Source: Raphanus sativus (lineage: Eukaryota > Streptophyta > Magnoliopsida > Brassicales > Brassicaceae). Taken from it: a stretch of 64,000 nucleotides of DNA. The stretch covers positions 36,927,288-36,991,287 of the forward strand of contig NC_079519.1 of NCBI RefSeq assembly GCF_000801105.2, read 5' to 3'. Every line of letters starts with the position of its first letter. The first letter of the stretch is position 1. Of this stretch, positions 41,338 to 51,480 are shown in pieces. Below the pieces are notes generated by a model. The model did no database searches, was not told the origin of the DNA, and was given only the letters and a program-made list of their open reading frames with translations. The position numbers were made by a program, and so were the translations under genes.

Positions 41338-42516
41338 TCAAAGCGTTACAGAAAGAACTTTAACAAACTTAGTTCCCGCAAGGACTGAAAGCACACCATC
41401 ATACCACTCAAGTTTCCCCCAACAATCTCCATTGCGTCTTTCAAGCGCTATCTCGGCACAATATATGGTCTCCATGGGAGAGAAGGGGATACTAAAATAT
41501 GTACTCCAGAAAACCATCATCTTTCGACCACCATAACCCGTTAATTTAACATAAAAACCATAACCAGCAAAAGGATTAGGCAACTTAGGTAGTCCTACCA
41601 AACCCTTCAAATCTTTCCACCTTGTTTTGTCGGTGTCATACCATCTTAGAGCTCCGTCTTTAGAAACAGAGTAGAGAACATTATCAATCTCGCAGTAAGA
41701 TTTCGAATACGTAATTTCACCCACGCTTGGATATATTTCAACTAGGTCCCATCTACGTTGCTTTGAATTGAAAGCAAACACCCAACCAAATATATTTACC
41801 GCGTGGAGATTTCCGTCAATAGTAAAAGTGTGACTGGCTTGGTCCAATACACACCGAGGGATATCCCAAGTTTGCGTATCTGTGTTGAATACCTGGAGCG
41901 AGCCCTTCCAGGAACCATCTTGATGGTAGCGTCGTCCAAATACAAATATATTTCGATCAAGGACCCTGGCAGAAAGTGACTCTATCTCCATTGGGATGCT
42001 GGGAGCCTTACGCCACATGTGAGACTTGCAATCAAGAATCGAGACACTAGAGGTGGGCGTGGTTTTATCTGCTTTGTCAATGTTGTAGATATCAGAACCA
42101 ACAGCCACAAGATCTGAATTACCCAAACCCAAACCCACATTACAAGGAGAATCATTGGCAATTGGGACTCTACCCAAAACATAGCCGCCGCCACTACTCT
42201 TGGAGGAGAGGGTGTACCACTTACAAGAACCCAACCCGAACCTCAAGCATACATAGAGACAGCTCTCCGTAAGGCCCAAGAGTGACCTGACCTTGTAAAG
42301 CTCAGGTGAAGCCACCATAGATCGAAAGCTCTTGGATACTATTGACAGATTCCGATAGTACAATATTGGAACGCGTGCCACGATCATCACTAGCAAATCG
42401 TTGGGAAGTGACGACAAAGATGCCAATATTGGCTTCTTCTTCTTCGCCCTAGTACTCGTAGTCGCTGTCTTCCTCTTCCTCTTAGATACGAAATCGCCTT
42501 TGTTTGACCTCTCCAT
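41338..42516 (-). CDS. F-box/kelch-repeat protein
   Basis: An intronless 392-aa protein. The N terminus is basic (KRKRK, KKKK; possible nuclear signal). An F-box follows at residues about 35-78 (LPNDLLVMIVARVPILYYRNLSIVSKSFRSM), which binds SKP1/ASK in SCF ubiquitin ligases. Residues about 110-340 hold degenerate kelch motifs (for example DIYNIDKADK, SHMWRKAPSIPME, RNIFVFGRR, NTDTQTWDI) forming a substrate-binding propeller. The architecture and single exon are typical of the large, fast-evolving Brassicaceae F-box/kelch family, so no specific orthologue or substrate can be given. The frame is intact. It sits between the separated halves of DDM1, in the rearranged region. Confidence 0.9.
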   Translation of the reverse strand: MERSNKGDFVSKRKRKTATTSTRAKKKKPILASLSSLPNDLLVMIVARVPILYYRNLSIVSKSFRSMVASPELYKVRSLLGLTESCLYVCLRFGLGSCKWYTLSSKSSGGGYVLGRVPIANDSPCNVGLGLGNSDLVAVGSDIYNIDKADKTTPTSSVSILDCKSHMWRKAPSIPMEIESLSARVLDRNIFVFGRRYHQDGSWKGSLQVFNTDTQTWDIPRCVLDQASHTFTIDGNLHAVNIFGWVFAFNSKQRRWDLVEIYPSVGEITYSKSYCEIDNVLYSVSKDGALRWYDTDKTRWKDLKGLVGLPKLPNPFAGYGFYVKLTGYGGRKMMVFWSTYFSIPFSPMETIYCAEIALERRNGDCWGKLEWYDGVLSVLAGTKFVKVLSVTL

Positions 42517-42696
42517 CTCCTCTCCAATTTAGGTTGGCGCTCCCTGGCGGAAGAACAAAAAAATAAAAGTATTGAGTAGGTGCGATAGAGGGAAGCTTAA
42601 GTAACAAGCAAGTGTAATGAAACCGATAGATAGTAACTCTAAGTGCTATAATCATAAAGTGGTTTTTACGACCTAAGGTGTTTATATATATACTAA

Positions 42697-42947
42697 TAGC
42701 TTCCCCATTAGTGAAACTAACGGGGGTTCACACGGTTCCCAAAAAAAATAATAATAAAAAAGCTAAATCTTGTGAACCTCACCTCCCCGAGCTTTTGCTG
42801 ATAAACCTGTATCATCACTATTTCGCAGTCGCGATTGGTCGGTTATTACTTTTTTTTTTTTTAGAAAAAAAGTTCAAACAGTAAAAAAAAAAAAAAAATA
42901 ATTTTTTTTTGGTGAACCTCCCCATGAGGTTACTGATGGAGATGCTC
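42697..42947. mobile_element. Short Harbinger-type MITE
   Basis: A 251-bp stretch bounded by TAA on both sides (42694-42696, 42948-42950). The ends are inverted and imperfect: TAGCTTCCCCATTAGT at the left, GAGCATCTCCATCAGT on the reverse strand at the right (12 of 16). GGTTCACC words are also mirrored. The interior is poly-A/T rich. Confidence 0.6.
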
Positions 42948-43127
42948 TAAGCTACTAAAAATCCTAATTCTATTATCTAAAGTAATCATTATCTCTATAG
43001 AGTTTATAATTATCCTTATGAAAACATAACTATGATAAAAAAAAGGAAAATAGAAGCTACGCTGCACCAAGGGGAAAGTAGGGTTATTCCTAAGAAGACG
43101 AAACCGTTTGGTTTTATAACTTTTATT

Positions 43128-44015
43128 AGGGCTGTGCAAATAATCCGAATCCGAAAAACCGAACCGAACCCGATCCGAAAAAGTAGCACCGAACCCGAAC
43201 CAAAATTGATTAAATATCCGAACGGGTTCAAAATTTTGATATTTAAAGAACCGAAACCGAACCCGATCCGAACCGAAATTTTATGGTTACCCGAATGTAT
43301 CCGAAATAAATTTATATACTTAAATATATACATTATTTTATATATAATGTATATTAAAATATTAAAAATATATAAGATACCTTTAAGTTTTCCAAAATAC
43401 TCGACATATATATGCAAATAGTCAAAAGTAAATGTTTAAAATAGCTAAAAAGTATATTGAAAATATCAAAAATAGTTAAATATCTATTAATTATTTATCC
43501 AAATATTCAAAGAAAACTAATTTATATGTTAAATTAAGGTATTTTGACATATATGTTATGAAAATTTATATTTAATATATTATATTTCTTATAGATTTTG
43601 AAATTTAAAATATATAATGAATTTTGAAAATTTAAAAACATATTAAATGGGTTATCCGAACCCGTAAAGATCCGAACCGAACCCGAACCGAAATATTTTA
43701 AACATTTACTTTTGACTATTTGCATATATTTTCCGAGTATTTTGGAAAAATTAAAGGTATCTTATATATTTTTTAATATTTTTAATATACATTATATATA
43801 AAAATAATGTATATATTTAAGTATATAAATTTATTTCGGATACATTCGGGTACCCAAAATATTTCGGTTCGGATCGGGTTCGTTTTCGGTTCTTTAAATA
43901 CCGAAATTTTGAACCCGTTCGGATATTTAATCAATTTTGGTTCGGGTTTGGTGCTACTTTTTCGGATCGGATTCGGTTTGATTTTTCGGGTTCGGATTTT
44001 TTGCCCGGCCCTAGC
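43128..44015. mobile_element. Long-palindrome (fold-back) DNA transposon
   Basis: Two arms of about 310 bp (43128-43445 and 43700-44015) are inverted copies of each other. The left begins TTAGGGCTGTGCAAATAATC and the right, on the reverse strand, TAGGGCCGGGCAAAAAATC. Both continue with 'ccgaaccgaacccga' words and 'attgattaaatatccgaac'. The central 250 bp are AT-rich. TAGGG(C/G)TGGGCA-type ends are known from plant hAT elements, but an 8-bp target duplication is not clear. Open frames in the arms are by-products of the repeat. Confidence 0.75.
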
Positions 44016-44354
44016 TTTGTCTGCGAGTGTTGCAAAGGGTATGGGATCTTTCCTATTTGGCTTTATCAAGACCACTACCTCTCGCTAAAAAACTAAAAGC
44101 TTAAAATTCTAAATTAGTAAAATTTAAATATGCAAATAAAAATGACTCTTATCATTTTTCTTTTTGTCATCTGATAATTTTCATTAACCTGCTCAACCGA
44201 GCGATTAAAGTCTTGCATACAAACTGATCAATACCAAAATTATATAGCCTTCCATGCATTATACTCTCTTATAGTGACTCTCTTGTTATAACCAGAGAAA
44301 AAAACTCAAAACTCAAACTTTCAATTTCTTGACTTTTGTAATTTGTGTCATACG

Positions 44355-44480
44355 GGGCCTGCACGGCTTGGTTACAACTTACACGCATAAAAGGATCGTT
44401 CATGTCCCTGATGGCGAAGTGCGATCGGAGCTCAGTTAGGGTTTTCCGAGAGGAAGAAGGAGATTGGGTTCGCTTGTGAT
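44355..44480 (-). pseudogene. Fragment of the U1-70K 5' end
   Basis: The minus strand matches the start of the intact U1-70K gene at 54.5 kb: DMNDPFMR...NQAVQA is readable. The initiator ATG has become ATC, and 9 extra nucleotides (encoding VSC) split the block. The 5' leader (gctagggttttcc, ggagattgggttcgct) is also copied. Nothing beyond the first exon is present. Words from the U1-70K upstream region (atgggccgagttcaga) recur at 45.1-45.2 kb. Confidence 0.85.
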
Positions 44481-44489
44481 TTAAAACCA

Positions 44490-45230
44490 ACCGTTCAAAA
44501 AGCCTTAATTGTAATATATAGTTTGGGTTGATACTACGGTAGTGTGCTTTGACTTTCTTTGTAGGTTATTGAGACTCTGGTTTGGTAGTGGCGATTACAA
44601 TCAACCCACTTTTTGCACTGTCCCGTGGCGCCGTAGTGGTGTGTACAGCTCGGTTCGGAACTCTTCTGGAAAGGAATTCTGTAACCTCTCTACTATTGTC
44701 TGCCTTGTACTTCATTGCCGGTGAGGATTATGAGTTTCGACAAGTTCATCGGAAGCTAGCTACACCTTAGATGAATTTGGAAATCCCGGTATCCACAGTA
44801 ATAAGGAGAACCTCGCTAGGTCATCGTCGACGGTTGAGAACACTGACCGATTTCTGAAAATTTCGAAATACTGATCAGAGGAATGTGCTGGGTTTTAGTG
44901 GATGGGCGAAACTGTGATTGTAATAGATTAACTCGGGTTATTTTGTACGAAATCGACTCAGCTTGTAATCTGATCTTTATCCCTATTCTCGGGTTGAATA
45001 AAATTTTAATTAAGAAAAAAGAAAAAAAAAATATATATATATAGTCTGGGTTTAATTGTAAAATATAGTTTCGCTTTGATTGTAAAATATAGTTTGGGTT
45101 TCTGAAATAATTTTGGAAATATGGGCCGAGTTCAGAGAAACTCAAAATTTTCTGAAATAATTTTGGCAATATGGGCCGAGTTCAGATGATGGGTAATCCG
45201 ACGGCTGTAGTGTAACGCAAAATTTTCTTT
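44490..45230. other. Chimeric spacer with U1-70K upstream repeats
   Basis: The word 'tctgaaataattttgg(a/c)aatatgggccgagttcaga' occurs twice (about 45100-45136 and 45149-45187) and resembles the U1-70K upstream region near 54657. The 44540-44870 part has better codon-like composition (frames at 44542-44770) and may be a gene scrap, but I cannot identify it. Confidence 0.45.
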
Positions 45231-45497
45231 TTGATCAACGAATATAAAAGGCTACTATAAAATAGATCTTCATCGTAACAAACCAACGGTCTATCACTTT
45301 CGTACTTGCAGCGCGCGGCACTGGGAGATCCGCGAGAAAGATAATCTTGAACAAGAAGAAGATAAAGTTCATATCGAATTGAATCGAGGTACTCTCATCG
45401 AATTACTTACTTTGTTCTTGAATCTGTAGATTTCTCATTGGTTTGTTTATCTTCCTCGAAACATAAAAGAAACATATACTTGCTTGATTTCAGATAA

Positions 45498-46697
45498 ATG
45501 GCGCAGAACAAATGTGGCCGATGCAGGTTAATGAGGAAGAATTGCCACGAAAACTGTATCTTTGCGCCTTACTTCCCGGCCAATGACCTCAACAAGTTTG
45601 CTTGCCTTCAAAAGATATTCGGATCGGCCAGCATCACCAAGATACTCACCGACCTAGACGTTGATCAGAGGGAAACCGCTGTTACTACTCTGGTTTATGA
45701 AGCGAAAGCAAGGATCGATGATGCTGTCCAAGGGTGTGTGCGTACAATCTACGAGCTTACTCATGAGAACCAGCTTCTTAAACAAGAAAATGCAGAACTC
45801 AAGGAACAACGTGCTCTCATGCAGCAACCGCTCGGTCTCGTGCAGCAAACGCAGAACCCTACCGCTTTCTTGCAGCCGGCGCAAGTTCAGAGGGGTGGTA
45901 CGTCGTCTCAATCGCAGCAGCACCTTGAAACTCAGACGCAGTGGGGTTCACAGCCGCACCAAACAGGAATCTCCTTTGCAACTCAACCGCAGCAGCACAA
46001 TCAAACGCAGATGCAGTGGCCCGTTGAGTCTCAACCGCAGCAGCACCTTGAAACTCAGACGCAGTGGGGTTCACAGCCGCACCAAACAGGAATCTCCTTT
46101 GCAACTCAACCGCAGCAGCACAATCAAACGATGATGCAGTGGCCCGTTGAGTCTCAACCGCAGCAGCACCTTGAAACTCAGACGCAGTGGGGTTCACAGC
46201 CGCACCAAACAGGAATCTCCTTTGCAACTCAACCGCAGCAGCACAATCAAACGATGATGCAGTGGCCCGTTGAGTCTCAACCGCAGCAGCACCTTGAAAC
46301 TCAGACGCAGTGGGGTTCACAGCCGCACCAAACAGGAATCTCCTTTGCAACTCAACCGCAGCAGCACAATCAAACGATGATGCAGTGGCCCGTTGAGTCT
46401 CAACCGCAGCAGCACCTTGAAACTCAGACGCAGTGGGGTTCACAGCCGCACCAAACAGGAATCTCCTTTGCAACTCAACCGCAGCAGCACATTCAAACGC
46501 AGATGCAGTGGCCCGTTGAGTCTCAACCGCAGCAGAACTTGCACTACACGGAACCGCAGCATCACAGTTCGATGACAACAACAAACTGTTCTGCCACTGG
46601 TAATGAGTTGATGCACTTGACGACTCAAGCTTCAGGGCCGCTGCCACCACAGTCTCAAATGCAAGAGAACCGGACGAGCGACGAGGATTTAGTGTAG
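45498..46697 (+). CDS. LBD (LOB-domain) transcription factor with repeat-expanded Gln/His-rich tail
   Basis: A 399-aa protein. The LOB domain spans residues about 5-105: zinc-finger-like C block CGRCRLMRKNCHENC (C6, C9, C16, C20), GAS block (FAPYF...FACLQKIFGSASITKIL) and a coiled-coil-like end (YELTHENQLLKQENAELKEQ). LBD proteins are plant-specific DNA-binding factors in organ boundary and lateral-organ development. The C-terminal half is five nearly perfect copies of a 41-residue unit (123 bp, 45908-46522) rich in Q, H and T (for example QPQQHLETQTQWGSQPHQT). A 5' leader intron probably runs from the GT at about 45390 to the AG at 45493, and a TATA box (tataaaagg) lies near 45243. The open frame and in-phase repeats suggest a functional gene, but its domain is divergent from the usual CAACK form. 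Confidence 0.88.
   Translation: MAQNKCGRCRLMRKNCHENCIFAPYFPANDLNKFACLQKIFGSASITKILTDLDVDQRETAVTTLVYEAKARIDDAVQGCVRTIYELTHENQLLKQENAELKEQRALMQQPLGLVQQTQNPTAFLQPAQVQRGGTSSQSQQHLETQTQWGSQPHQTGISFATQPQQHNQTQMQWPVESQPQQHLETQTQWGSQPHQTGISFATQPQQHNQTMMQWPVESQPQQHLETQTQWGSQPHQTGISFATQPQQHNQTMMQWPVESQPQQHLETQTQWGSQPHQTGISFATQPQQHNQTMMQWPVESQPQQHLETQTQWGSQPHQTGISFATQPQQHIQTQMQWPVESQPQQNLHYTEPQHHSSMTTTNCSATGNELMHLTTQASGPLPPQSQMQENRTSDEDLV
45908..46522 (+). repeat. Five tandem 123-bp coding repeats
   Basis: The word 'cccgttgagtctcaaccgca' recurs at 46020, 46143, 46266, 46389 and 46512, exactly 123 bp apart. Copies differ at only a few positions (cagatg versus atgatg; one aat to att). The period is a multiple of three, so copy-number change keeps the frame. 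Near-identity implies recent expansion or gene conversion. Confidence 0.95.
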
Positions 46698-46845
46698 GAA
46701 TGTATGTCATCACGTGGAGCAGAGGAAATTACCATAAATGTGTTCAAGGACCAGCTATAATAGTTTAGTTCTATTCTTTGTACTGTAATTCACATTGGCA
46801 CAGAGCCTATTCTTTATGTTGTAACTCACAATGGCACAAAGCCTT

Positions 46846-49451
46846 CTTCCAATGTTTCATCTACTTTACCTTCTTCCAATGTTTCTTGAGTGCGGAAGAC
46901 AGCTGCATTGTTCTGCATAATCCTCTGCATGTTCAATCTGATACTTGATGTAGGAAGCGACCCGCTTGAGTGTCTTAACTTGTTCAGCCATTCGATTGTC
47001 TTCTTACCTGCATTCTCTTCTAGAGGTCTCTGTTTCTGACCTGCACCATTCGAAATAAGGCTATTAAAAACATCACAGGAGACTATTCCTTTGATATTTT
47101 ATTATAATAATGATACTTCAGTCTCGAGAGATCCTCAAAAGTGACCTAACCTGGTTTGCTTATCTCAGCAACCCTATTTGCACAAGCACGGCCAAACACA
47201 ACAATGTCGAGGAGAGAATTCGCACCAAGCCTGTTGGCACCATGAACAGATGCACAAGCTGCCTCCCCAGCAGCCATAAGCCCAGGAACCACTGCATCTG
47301 GATCATCTCCTTTGATGGTCACCACCTGCACGACAATAAAAAAAATGAATTACCTTGACTGCGAGGCTTTTGACGCATTTCATGATTAACGCTACAAATT
47401 TTAGCAAAACTTCTTCTCAGTCTTCTCCTATTCTCCTATTCTTACCTCGCCGTGGTAATTTGTTGGGATACCACCCATGTTGTAGTGAACAGTGTGCAAA
47501 ACTGGAATTGGCTCTTTGGTAACGTCAACACCAGCAAAGATTGCAGCTGTCTCAGAGATTCCAGGAAGCCTTTCTTTTAAAACTTCTGGTGGAAGATGAT
47601 TCAAATGGAGATAGATATGATCCTTATGCGGTCCTGGCGATATTTGCAACAGATCCAAAATATTATAAACAAGACTTATCACAAAATTAAGCAAGGACAC
47701 AGCTCAAAGACATGCAATGTGAGTTTCTCCAAAAAAGCCTAGTTCTAAGGGAAGCATACCTACACCACGACCTTCCCTGATTTCCATAGTCATAGATCTG
47801 GAGACAACATCTCTAGATGCAAGATCCTTGGCAGTTGGAGCATATCGTTCCATAAAACGTTCACCTTCACTGTTTCTAAGGATACCACCTTCACCTCGAG
47901 ATCCTGCAATTGTATAATAGACGATGTAAGTGTCGCAAAATACACTAAATAATTATCTCGCAATCAGATTCGTGCATGTGGGGAGAAGACGCTAACCTTC
48001 AGTGATGAGACATCCGGCTCCATATATGGAACTGAACGAACTCCAAGTCCTGCATAAATTTATTAGACAATAAATGATTAGTGCACAAAAGACACTGCTC
48101 ACCAATTTTAACTCAAAATGAAACAGGTGGCAAACCTGGAGTGGAAGACCGGCACGTGCAACCATGGCATTGCCATCTCCTGTGCATGTATGTGCTGAGG
48201 TTGCAGAGAAGTATGCTCTGCCATAACCCTGGAGAAACATGAGCCATCATTTTAGCTCACCCCAGTGGCCAAAATTGTTTGTGCAGAGCGGAAACGATGC
48301 AGTGTTCCATCTTCCATGTTTAGTGCAATAACACCCTGGCAAGTACCTGCACATCAGATAACAGTGTTGCGTAAATACTAACAGAAGCTACAAGAGAAAA
48401 AGGAAAAGATATCCCAGACACATACCATCACTAGCCATGAGCAAATCGAGAGCGAAGTATTCAACAAGGAACTGTGTGTTATGCTTCATAGCTTGTCCAT
48501 ATAGGGTATGCAACAGAGCATGTCCAGTTCGATCCGCAGCACAAGCACATCGATAGGCCTGACCACCTGATGGTAGAATAAAAAGAAAATCCTTTTAGAA
48601 AAGAATATGTCGAAGCTCCCAAAACAAGGTCAATAAGAGGTAGCAAGAGGTTAGAAAAAGATCGATCACCTTTGCCAAAGTCGAGACTCTGACCACCAAA
48701 GGCACGCTGGTAGATTTTACCCTCTTCAGCACGAGAAAAGGGAAGGCCATAATTCTCAAGTTGAATCACAGCTTTTGGTGCCTCTCTACACATATACTGG
48801 ATAGCATCTTGATCACCTACACAAAGGAAAGGAAAATAGAAAAGAAACTCAAGATCAATCAAAGCAAGCTAACAGCCACAACTAGCAAAGATCAAATAAC
48901 TAATACAAAAGGGAAAGGAGGAGGGAGAATACCAAGCCAGTCGCTGCCTTTAACAGTATCATACATGTGCAATCTCCAATCATCTTCTGACATGTTTCCC
49001 AGTGCAGCATTTATACCACCCTGAGCAGCGACGGTATGGGAACGTGTGGGGAAAAGCTTGGTAATGCAAGCGGTGTTAAAGCCATGCTCAGATAATCCAA
49101 TGGCAGCCCTGAGGCCAGCACCACCAGCTCCAACAACCACCGCGTCATAGGTGTGATCCACTATCGTGTAATCACCCGTCTGCTACATACATGATCGATC
49201 AAACATGGATACCACAAAATAAGCACTAACGCAATTCTACAAAACGGGACCCGATCAACACAAAAGAAAACCATGATTCCTGAATAAAACCATACGAACA
49301 CGCGTATTCCCTACGATCGAAACAGAAAAACTAAGGAGAGAGATCTTACAGAAGAGGAGGAGGAGAAGAATCTAGGAAAGCGAGATCCAGAGAGTGAGGT
49401 CCTTGATGATGATGAAGGAACGCCAAGGCTACGAGACACGCAGCGCCACAT
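46846..49451 (-). pseudogene. SDH1: SDH1 copy B: truncated and frameshifted
   Basis: A near-identical duplicate of copy A from the presequence (MWRCVSRSLGV, 49451) to the exon ending TQETLEE near 46870. The three C-terminal exons present in copy A (35584-36112) are missing, and the LBD 3' flank takes their place. Lesions: in the active-site exon an 11-nt deletion changes [11 protein letters not shown] to a frameshifted QF-HIW (near 48028). The intron between ...TILATG and GYGRAYF is only 32 nt (48229-48260), probably too short to splice. A conserved Trp (WRWHMYD) is Leu. Codon 154 is intact (CAG), unlike copy A. This copy cannot produce SDH1. Confidence 0.92.
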
Positions 49452-49639
49452 CTTCTTCTTCAGTTGAATGCAAAATCCGAAGAAATGAGAAGGCAGGCGA
49501 GAACTCGCGAGTGGTGAACGGAGTGAGAGCAGCCACCGAGGTGTCTTCTTTGAAAGAGAGAAATGGAACACGATTACTCTTTAAATTCCCTTCAGTATAA
49601 TAAGTTAAGTTAAGATAGAGCTCTGACTTTAAATTCCCT

Positions 49640-49811
49640 TAAGCAATTATTTCAGAACTGGTGGCTTTTAGATAGAGCTCTGACTTCAGTATAATAAGTT
49701 AAGAAAAGTTTTTCATCTACTTTACCTTCTTCCAATGTTTCCTGAGTGCGGAAGACAGCTGCATTATCCTCTGCATGTTCAATCTGATACTTGATGTAGG
49801 AAGCGACCCAT
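49640..49811 (-). pseudogene. SDH1 copy C: scrap of one 3' exon fused to DDM1
   Basis: Contains the SDH1 stretch GSLPTSSIRLNMQRIMQ...ALRKHWKK, with a 9-bp deletion relative to copies A and B and the following intron start. Downstream it carries the SDH1 A-type sequence 'caattatttcagaactggt'. At about 49811 it joins DDM1 coding sequence directly. A short local duplication ('agatagagctctgactt') lies at 49613-49690. Confidence 0.88.
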
Positions 49812-50897
49812 GTTCAGTTTTGGGCATGTGCTTCTTCCTGAGCTCATCCCTTTCTTTCTTAGGTCCATGGTAAATGATTGCATTGATAGAAGGCGTGAAC
49901 CTATTCAACAAGGGAAAGAAAACAAAAATGAAAGCGACCCCAAAGCTTGACATGTATGTATAAACACGCATGGTCAAGAGAGTACCTAGCGATCTCATTC
50001 ATCCAATTTGAAAGAGTAGAGAGTGGAGCAATTACAAGATATGGACCATCCAACCCATTTCCTTTCAGGTGTGACAGGAAACCAATGGTTTGAATAGCCA
50101 TTTTGACACCTTTGAGCTGATAAGACACTAACTTTCCACCAGTCAGAAGAGGAACAAGTTCACTCTGCTCTTTCATGACTCTTTCTTCCTCCGTCAGATC
50201 AGAGTTGGCAGATTCATGACCTTCTTTAGATCTTGAAATCATAGCAGCAACAGCTTGCTTAGCCTTCATCTGAATAAAGCATCCAACATCTAAGTACAAA
50301 AACCACAAGATATATCCATCATGGGAGTAGATGAAGTTTTATATATTAAACTAACATTGGCGGACTGAGAAGCAGCCTTTCTTCTCGGGCTCCACTTTTT
50401 GAGTCTCACCTTCTCTATCCCATTCTAGCAAAGCACGCTAACTTAATTAAGAAAACTCACGTTCTTTAACCAACAATAGAAAAAAAAAAAAAAAGCAAGA
50501 AGGTGATTTACCTTGGTGATATCTTCCATTTTCTCAAGGAGAAACTCAGAGTAGAGTTGGGTCTGAGTTAAGAGCTCATCGAGTTTAGTAAACTGGGTAT
50601 CATTCAGATCAGGAGCTTCACACATTTGGCTTTCTGAGCCATGGCCTCAGAGATAAGAGAGGAGTCTCCAAGTATCTCTTTCTCTACAAGAGGTTTTCCT
50701 TCAAGAGTCAGAAGAGAGCCAGGTCAGGTAGTCAAAAGTAATACACATTTTAAACATAAAACCATAATCGAATATCGAAGAAGCAAACACAAAAAGTTCT
50801 CGAACAAGTAAAACCCGGAACAAACCTCTTCACTGAGAACAGAAGTGGAGGAGGAATCGGCAGAGTCACTTTTCTCCGTTTTACCGTCACTGGCCAT
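49812..50897 (-). pseudogene. DDM1: DDM1 5' remnant (N-terminal part, ATP-binding loop lost)
   Basis: Starts MASDGKTEKSDSADSSSTS at 50897. Later exons encode EKEILGDSSLISEAMAQ, LNDTQFTKLDELLTQTQLYSEFLLEKMEDIT, KQAVAAMISRSKEG, PLLTGGKLVSYQLKGVK, IQTIGFLSHLKGNGLDGPYLVIAPLSTLSNW, and FTPSINAIIYHG...KKHMPKT, all clear DDM1 blocks. Defects: sequence after AMAQ is deleted with a frameshift (TGA in the original frame near 50610). LKGVK is joined to IQTIG, so the helicase Walker A segment (GLGKT loop) between them is missing at about 50098. After KHMPKT the frame enters SDH1 copy C. The remainder of DDM1 is at 39.4-40.4 kb. Confidence 0.9.
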
Positions 50898-51480
50898 CAC
50901 CGGAACCCTAAGAACAAGCGAAAAAAAAAAGAGTCAAAAGAGATACCGATGCCTTTGAAATTAGGAACTAAACACTAACAATCAATCACATGCAGAGAGG
51001 GAGAATCCCCAAAAAAACAGCGAGCTATTTTGAGAGTGTTAAGGATCAGAAACAATAGGAAAGGTGAGATAGACTAACCATCGCCGGTAGAAGAATGTAA
51101 ATTCCGGCTAGAAAAATTGAAAATACACACACTGTCGCTTATTTTTTATTTATTTTGTTGTGTTAATTAGACGAAGCGCATGCGGGGGCGGGAAACTTGA
51201 AATGACACTTTAACCCCTAGGTTTCCCGCCTAATCCGTGAATTTACTTCTTTTGACCTTTGACTGAGAGCAACAGCGGTGATATTTTCCTCTATGCTCTG
51301 ATAAATTAACATCAAAACGCTGATAAAAGCTGAAATGGTTCTTGTTTAAAAAGATTCAACAAATTGTCAGACCAAATCAAAAGAAACGCAAAAGCGAAAT
51401 CCGACAAAAGATTCATCACAACACACAAACAAAAGTTTATTGTTTATAGCTACGCAAGAAAATAACGTCGTCCATCAAGT

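Noticed and set aside
43016..44088. Several 90-130-codon frames on both strands
   Set aside because: They arise from the palindromic arms of the transposon; the same sequence read in both directions gives mirrored frames.
45859..46713. 284-codon open frame on the minus strand
   Set aside because: It is the antisense of the LBD coding repeats; openness is forced by the 123-bp periodicity, and its Ala/Val-rich translation is a by-product.
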